From: UBA4923 sp964606165
GTDB lineage: Bacteria; Bacillota; Clostridia; Saccharofermentanales; DTU023
Direction: 5' to 3'
Length of the DNA stretch: 64,000 nucleotides
NCBI GenBank assembly: GCA_964606165.1
Contig: CAZSFQ010000003.1
Coordinates: 62,001-126,000, forward strand
How positions within the stretch are numbered: position 1 is the stretch's first letter; every line of letters begins with the position of its first letter. Position numbers and translations under genes: made by a program. Of this stretch, positions 59,115 to 64,000 are shown piece by piece. Below the pieces are notes generated by a model that saw only the letters and a list, made by a program, of their open reading frames with translations, was not told the DNA's origin and did not search any database.

Positions 59115-60605
59115 CTAGGGTGCGGATGGGAAAATGGTGTCCTCATAGACGACCTGTTCCGGTACCGGAACGTCGACAATCAGGATATCACTCCCGCCGT
59201 ACTGATCCTTGAAGCTGGAAATGAGATCCAGTTCGACATCCCCGTGGAAGCGCAGGTTGATCTCCCGGAAATCCTCCACCGCGGGGCGGTCATACATGAT
59301 CTCTTCGACGACGTAAAGAAGGTAAAGCGTCGAGTTCACCCTGTCACCTTTCTCGTAAAAGGACTGATAGGGGACAGCCTCCTGACAGCTGCCATTTACG
59401 ACGGCCTTGTAAAGGATGGCAAAAAAGTTGCGGGCGCGGTCAGTCTGGTCATAACCGTAGAACAAACGGGTAACACCTGCCTGATAGCTGTAGTCCCAAC
59501 GGCTGACTGGCTGGCCTGTCCTGAAGTCGTCGTTCCAGTAGTTCATGTCAAGCCTGGCTGTCACATCCTGCTCAAGCCAGGGGGCGATCTGATCGAACAA
59601 GGGCATCAGATCCACGCCATCCAGATTCCTGGGGTATTCTTTCAGGCCGCTGACAAGATACTCCTTTGTCAGCCGCTCCACTTTCAGTCCCTGGCCGGCA
59701 AACCATTCCGTATCGGCAATGGCTTCAACTATGACCCTTTCGCCATTGGAAAGTCCCGCTGAAGGCAGCGCGGTAAAACGGACAGGCACTCCACCCTGAA
59801 GGCCGCCCTCAACCCAGTCGGCAGGCAAGCGGGTGGTGTCAAAGCTGATAATGCCCTGGTCGCTGACACCGTCAAAAATCAAGACCAGGTTCTCAAACAG
59901 ATCGACCTGGACCAGGGGCGGGAGTCCCGACACTTCAAAGGACAAATTGGTCTCGCGCGCGATCTTTCCCCTGGCGGTCAGGATCCGGTTGTCGGGGATC
60001 ACTTTCAGCTCGACCAAATCGCCGTTTGACAGATCGGTGTTGCCGCGGGTGAAAACAAATTCGAAGCCCTGCTTGAAGCGGTCGACATCGCCTGACAATG
60101 AGACCGAGGCCTGGCCCCGCCCGTCATAACCCGAAAAAGCAAGTTCCACATCCTCTTTGACATCAATCGGCACTGCCTCCTTGAGGCCTTCGACTGTGTA
60201 TTTGAAGCGGACATTCCGGAAACGGACACCTGCCTCCTTTGCCAGCTGATGATCGTAGTCAGCGCGGATGGTCACCTCGTCGCCGTTTTTCAAACCCACT
60301 GTTCTGTCGGGAGTAAAAACCAGCGAACTGAGCACGGCTTCGCGTTGAAAGAGGCGTTGAAATCCTTTTTCGTCATGCTCGTCAAGCCTGTCTGACGCCT
60401 CATCAAGCAAAGCGCGTATCACGGATTCATCCGGGCCGACAGAGATGGCAGCGAAGCCATCCGCCCCGGTTACTTGCACAAGAGCCATTTCCCTGGCGTC
60501 ATAAGTCTGCGAACTGCATGAAGCGGTCAAAATCAGGCCAAGGGCCAGAATCAGGATTAAAACAAGTGTGCGTTTCAAGCGCATCCCTCCATCCCCGCCT
60601 GCCAA
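59115..60605 (-). CDS. Lipoprotein with repeated NGD-type beta domains
   Basis: A ~496-residue lipoprotein (lipobox LTASC, Cys30). Three units spaced ~90 residues share a L-[KS]-NG-[DE]-x-V motif (about residues 107, 194 and 287), each followed by alternating beta-type residues, the layout of small beta-sandwich repeats. The C-terminal ~150 residues (VDLMPLFDQIAPWL to the end) contain WNDDFRTGQPVSRWDYSYQAGV and an acidic IIVD-type ending. Function unknown. The start may be TTG 60605 (GAGG seven bases upstream) or ATG 60584, whose GGAGGG is too close. Downstream of it on the same strand is the LtaS-like gene, so both may act at the cell surface. Confidence 0.8.
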   Translation of the reverse strand: MAGGDGGMRLKRTLVLILILALGLILTASCSSQTYDAREMALVQVTGADGFAAISVGPDESVIRALLDEASDRLDEHDEKGFQRLFQREAVLSSLVFTPDRTVGLKNGDEVTIRADYDHQLAKEAGVRFRNVRFKYTVEGLKEAVPIDVKEDVELAFSGYDGRGQASVSLSGDVDRFKQGFEFVFTRGNTDLSNGDLVELKVIPDNRILTARGKIARETNLSFEVSGLPPLVQVDLFENLVLIFDGVSDQGIISFDTTRLPADWVEGGLQGGVPVRFTALPSAGLSNGERVIVEAIADTEWFAGQGLKVERLTKEYLVSGLKEYPRNLDGVDLMPLFDQIAPWLEQDVTARLDMNYWNDDFRTGQPVSRWDYSYQAGVTRLFYGYDQTDRARNFFAILYKAVVNGSCQEAVPYQSFYEKGDRVNSTLYLLYVVEEIMYDRPAVEDFREINLRFHGDVELDLISSFKDQYGGSDILIVDVPVPEQVVYEDTIFPSAP

Positions 60606-60761
60606 AGACGGGCCTCATTATTGTCGGACATTTTAATTCTTCTTTCAAGTGATCACTTCCCCGGACTTCCCTGGCAGTATCTGACCGTGATCCGACTGCC
60701 CTTCTGCTAGAATGAAAAAACAGGAGCAAGTACCGGCCCGGATGATTGCGAAGACGACAAA

Positions 60762-63700
60762 ATGACTTCCCGACTGACAGACGACCAGCGGCTTGCCGTC
60801 GATTTTGACCGGCCGGCAAACCTGCTCATCTCCGCTGCGGCAGGATCGGGCAAGACGACCACCCTGACTGAACGGATCGTTGAGCGGATGATCCAGGGAA
60901 AGGTTGCCCCCTCCCAGCTACTTGTCATCACTTTCACCGAATTGGCCGCCAAGGACCTGAAAGTAAAAATCTCATCCCGCTTCCGAAGGCTGCGGGATCA
61001 GGCATCCAGCCGGGAAGAGAGACGGCGTTTCGATCAGTTGGCCGGCGAGTTGGATCTGGCTCAAATCTCGACTATTCACGCTTTTTGCAATCGGGTGCTT
61101 GGCGCGCACCTGTCCAGTTTCTGTGATGAAAACGGTCAGACTCTCCTTGAGCCGGGCTACGGGATCCTGGAGGGAGCGCAGGAAACAAGGCTGCTTGAGG
61201 AATCCATCGATGCCGTCCTGTCGGACCTGTACGCCAGAATTGACGCCTGCCATACCATGCAGGAATCCTGGTGCAGGGAAGAACCCGCGCCCCTGATCCT
61301 GACGGGCGAAGAGATCAGTCTCCTCGATTGGCTTTCCGGTTTTCAAGCCATTTCCCTGGCCTATTCCCCGGATCTCGACGACAGGGCTTTTCGGGAAGCC
61401 ATTGTCCAGATGCTGGAACAGCTGCGAAACTTGCCGGATTATCGGGAATTGGCCCGGACAAAAACCCATGAACTCCTTCACCGGGCCCGGGCTTTCCCCC
61501 TGTCTGATGATTTCGCGGCCGGTTACTGGTGGGATCTTTTCGAAGAAGCCTTGGGCATGGCCCGCCAGACCCTTGACGATATTGAGTCTTCCCCCGCCTT
61601 GATCAGAGAATTCCAGGACTCCAAACTTGTCACCGACCAACAGATGCTGAATGTGGTTGATGTGGTGTCCGCCCTGGTTACCCGCCTTGAAGAGTCATCC
61701 GGCCGCAGCGCTGCCCGGTGGGATGAGATAGTCGAAGCCGGCCGGCAGATGGATCCGGTTCAATTCCCAAGATCTGTGCATGCGGGCAAGGATCCTGTAA
61801 AAAAGGAGATCAAAGAGGACTTCGTTTATATGTGCCGCGCCGGTTTTTTGCCCTTGGTCGGCCTTGTCAGCGACCAGATCAAGCGCGGTTCAAGCAGGGA
61901 CGCATCCTTTATCACCGGATACCCTGCCATCTTCACCACAAGAATTGAGGCAATCCGCAATGATCTTGAAAGATCCGCGCAAGCCGTCGCCCGTTTCATG
62001 GAAGTCGTCCTTTTGCTGGACCAGGAGTTCAAGCGGCGCCGTTTCGGGATGAACGCCATTCAGTTCAGCGACATCGAACATGGCGCCCACCAACTGTTGA
62101 AGCAGGCGGAAATCAGGGAGGTCTACCTGTCAAAATTCAAAGAGATTTATGTCGATGAATATCAGGATACCAGCAGCATCCAGGATGCCATCATCCGGGG
62201 GATTGCCCAAGACAACCTGCTCATGGTCGGTGATATTAAGCAAAGCATCTATCGCTTCCGATACGCCAACCCCGATCTTTTTGCCGGACACCAGGACAGC
62301 TCCTGTCTTGTCAAGGCCAATGAAGCGCCCCCTGCCCTGGATTCACGGCAAAGCGGTTATCTGGCCCTTCTCAACCGCTGTTTTCGCTCCCGGCCGCCGA
62401 TAATCGGCTTCATCAACGATTTTTTCAGCTCATTTCTGACAAAACAATCAGGTGAAATTGACTACGATGAGACTCAGCAGCTTTTCGCCGATGACCAAAA
62501 ATGGCGCCTCCTCGATGAAGAGGAAGGAAGCACCTTCCCCGCCAATGTCGTCTTGGAAATCGCGACGGGGGTGAAGGCTGAAGCCGGCATCTTGGAAGCC
62601 GATATCGCCGCCATGTCCCCCGCAGCCCGTGAAGGCCTGATGGCACTCCGGGTCATTGGTGAGCTGCGGCGCAAAGGTGTGCCTTATGACAGGATTGCCA
62701 TCCTTCTTCCGACCAATGAAAACTGCCGCGATTGCGAGGAGGTCTTAGTCCAATACGGCATCCCGGTCACCACCAGGTCTGGTGAAATGTATCCGGATAA
62801 CCTGGTTTTCCGCCAACTTGAGGCACTTTTTTCCGTCCTTGACAACCCCAGGCAGGATTTCGCCCTCCTCTCCGTCCTGCTCGGACCATTCGCGCCCCAA
62901 GCCTGGTCAGGTGAAGAGCTGGTCCAGGTCGCCCGTCTTTCGCTGGATGACGCGGTTCCAAAGATTGAGGGCGGGGTGAAAAAGCGGCAATTATTTTTCC
63001 ATGACCGCTTCTTCCGTCTCTGCGAATCCGCAGATCATCCCCTGGCAAAAAAAGCCGAAGTCTTTATTAACCGGATTGAACGATGGCGATTCCTGGCGCA
63101 GGAACTCAGTTTCCGCGGCCTGCTCGATCTGATCTTTTTTGAAACGGATTACCCCGAATATATCGCCCAGGCAACTTTTGGCGAAAGCTACACAGCAGAA
63201 TTGGACAAATTGCTTGACTTCGCGGCAGAGCCCGACACTGACACTCTGCCGGGCATACGGGGAGCTTTGCGAAAAATGAAGGAGATGATGAAGGCGGACA
63301 CGGCCAGGGCTAAACCAAAAACAGCCCTTCTCCCCGGCGCTGTCCGCGTGCTGACCCGGCACAGCAGCAAGGGTCTCGAGTGGGATTACGTCATTCTTGG
63401 CAGGCTGGATTTGAACTGGAGAACCCGGAAAACGAAACCGGTCATTCTTTTGTCCGAACATGAAGGGCTCTCCTGCGCGACCATTGCCGGGGACGGGATG
63501 ACAGTCGTCAACAATCCCTTGCATGAGGCAGCGCTTATCGCCGAAGCCAACCGGGACAGAGCGGAAGCCTGGCGCTTACTTTATGTCGCCATGACGCGCG
63601 CAATCCACGGCCTTTACCTGCTCTGGCCCGTGGATCAGCCGTCGCTCGGAGACAAGCCGGCCTACGCCGGTATCATGGATACAATCCGGCGCCAGACGGA

Positions 63701-64000
63701 AGATCTGGATCATAAGGAACGGGCCTGCCGCGCCATCATTCCCCACAAGGTGACAGCGAAGTTGAAAAATGACGCGGAACTCTTCCTGGCTTATTTGGCC
63801 GCCAGATACCCGGCCCTGGCCCGGCAAATCACTTCCTTGACCGGAGAGTCACCGCCCCGGTCCCTGGATGCGGGATTGCCACCGGTCATCCAGGCCGTGC
63901 ATATCACCCCCTGGGAGGAGCTTGTCCGGGACGCGTCGACGCTTCAGCAGGACGGGCCCGTTGACAAGCACGAAGATACCAGCCTTTTCGCCCTGGGAAA
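60762..64000 (+). CDS. addA: ATP-dependent helicase/nuclease subunit A (partial, 3' end outside)
   Basis: An open frame from ATG 60762 to the window edge, at least 1079 residues. UvrD-type helicase motifs in order: QRLAVDFDRPANLLISAAAGSGKTTTLTERI (Walker A, quoted in part as AAAGSGKTTT), LLVITFTELAAKDLK, QISTIHAFCNRVL, IYVDEYQDTSSIQDAI (motif II), LMVGDIKQSIYRFRYANPDLF (motif III) and, near the edge, TRHSSKGLEWDYVI and RLLYVAMTRAIHGL. It is the helicase half of AddAB; the C-terminal nuclease domain lies outside. addB is in the same direction but separated by two genes on the other strand. Confidence 0.97.
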   Translation, partial: MTSRLTDDQRLAVDFDRPANLLISAAAGSGKTTTLTERIVERMIQGKVAPSQLLVITFTELAAKDLKVKISSRFRRLRDQASSREERRRFDQLAGELDLAQISTIHAFCNRVLGAHLSSFCDENGQTLLEPGYGILEGAQETRLLEESIDAVLSDLYARIDACHTMQESWCREEPAPLILTGEEISLLDWLSGFQAISLAYSPDLDDRAFREAIVQMLEQLRNLPDYRELARTKTHELLHRARAFPLSDDFAAGYWWDLFEEALGMARQTLDDIESSPALIREFQDSKLVTDQQMLNVVDVVSALVTRLEESSGRSAARWDEIVEAGRQMDPVQFPRSVHAGKDPVKKEIKEDFVYMCRAGFLPLVGLVSDQIKRGSSRDASFITGYPAIFTTRIEAIRNDLERSAQAVARFMEVVLLLDQEFKRRRFGMNAIQFSDIEHGAHQLLKQAEIREVYLSKFKEIYVDEYQDTSSIQDAIIRGIAQDNLLMVGDIKQSIYRFRYANPDLFAGHQDSSCLVKANEAPPALDSRQSGYLALLNRCFRSRPPIIGFINDFFSSFLTKQSGEIDYDETQQLFADDQKWRLLDEEEGSTFPANVVLEIATGVKAEAGILEADIAAMSPAAREGLMALRVIGELRRKGVPYDRIAILLPTNENCRDCEEVLVQYGIPVTTRSGEMYPDNLVFRQLEALFSVLDNPRQDFALLSVLLGPFAPQAWSGEELVQVARLSLDDAVPKIEGGVKKRQLFFHDRFFRLCESADHPLAKKAEVFINRIERWRFLAQELSFRGLLDLIFFETDYPEYIAQATFGESYTAELDKLLDFAAEPDTDTLPGIRGALRKMKEMMKADTARAKPKTALLPGAVRVLTRHSSKGLEWDYVILGRLDLNWRTRKTKPVILLSEHEGLSCATIAGDGMTVVNNPLHEAALIAEANRDRAEAWRLLYVAMTRAIHGLYLLWPVDQPSLGDKPAYAGIMDTIRRQTEDLDHKERACRAIIPHKVTAKLKNDAELFLAYLAARYPALARQITSLTGESPPRSLDAGLPPVIQAVHITPWEELVRDASTLQQDGPVDKHEDTSLFALG

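Overview
The window looks like chromosome of a Gram-positive, anaerobic member of the Bacillota, most likely class Clostridia, with moderately high GC. Supporting genes are addAB, rex, veg, an LCP-family cell-wall protein, an LtaS-like sulfatase, an LPXTG-anchored surface protein, YebC/serS housekeeping genes and GTG/TTG starts with strong AGGAGG-type ribosome binding sites. There is no rRNA, phage, insertion sequence or CRISPR array. Most genes up to 45 kb are on the minus strand; rex through selD, and selA through addA, are mainly plus.

Layout. 1-436: 5' part of a secreted repeat protein. 850-1690: three tRNAs (Phe, Asp, Val) around a small HTH regulator. 1.7-16.9 kb: mostly housekeeping (orphan solute-binding lipoprotein, SanA-like protein, P-loop/Asp23-like protein, yebC, yigZ, serS, resA-ccdA pair, LCP protein, dtd, ispE, veg, mnmA) plus a long structured leader or small RNA upstream of mnmA. 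17-22 kb: aminotransferase, sugar-isomerase-like protein and acyl-CoA ligase. 22.2-35.8 kb: an anaerobic purine/urate-type catabolic locus (fold-type II PLP enzyme, ygeW, ygeY, ygfK, ssnA, hyuA, a fused xanthine-dehydrogenase-like enzyme, and a MocA-like/ModE-like fusion). 36-43 kb: membrane and surface proteins, including a 1369-residue VWA/LPXTG protein with five ~440-bp repeats. 43-46.8 kb: dehydrogenase, pdxS, rex, lipid kinase. 46.8-53.5 kb: MtnA-like protein, then selD (itself with an in-frame UGA selenocysteine codon), selA and selB. 53.5 kb to the end: addB, an LtaS-like sulfatase, a repeat lipoprotein, and the 5' part of addA.

How it fits together. The purine locus encodes a molybdenum hydroxylase of the type known to need selenium, a likely electron-transfer partner (YgfK), amidohydrolases, a carbamoyltransferase, a peptidase-like hydrolase and a PLP enzyme. 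SelD, about 12 kb away, would supply selenophosphate for selenoprotein synthesis (with SelA/SelB) and probably for the labile-selenium cofactor. The most notable departure is that the PLP gene is not the ~400-residue diaminopropionate ammonia-lyase (YgeX) seen in Escherichia coli but a different ~490-residue fold-type II protein. The other strong leads are the uncharacterised ~350-400-nt RNA upstream of mnmA, a possible attenuator in front of pdxS, and the cofactor-maturation/regulator fusion translationally coupled to the hydroxylase. All functional statements rest on reading sequence motifs; no database search was run.
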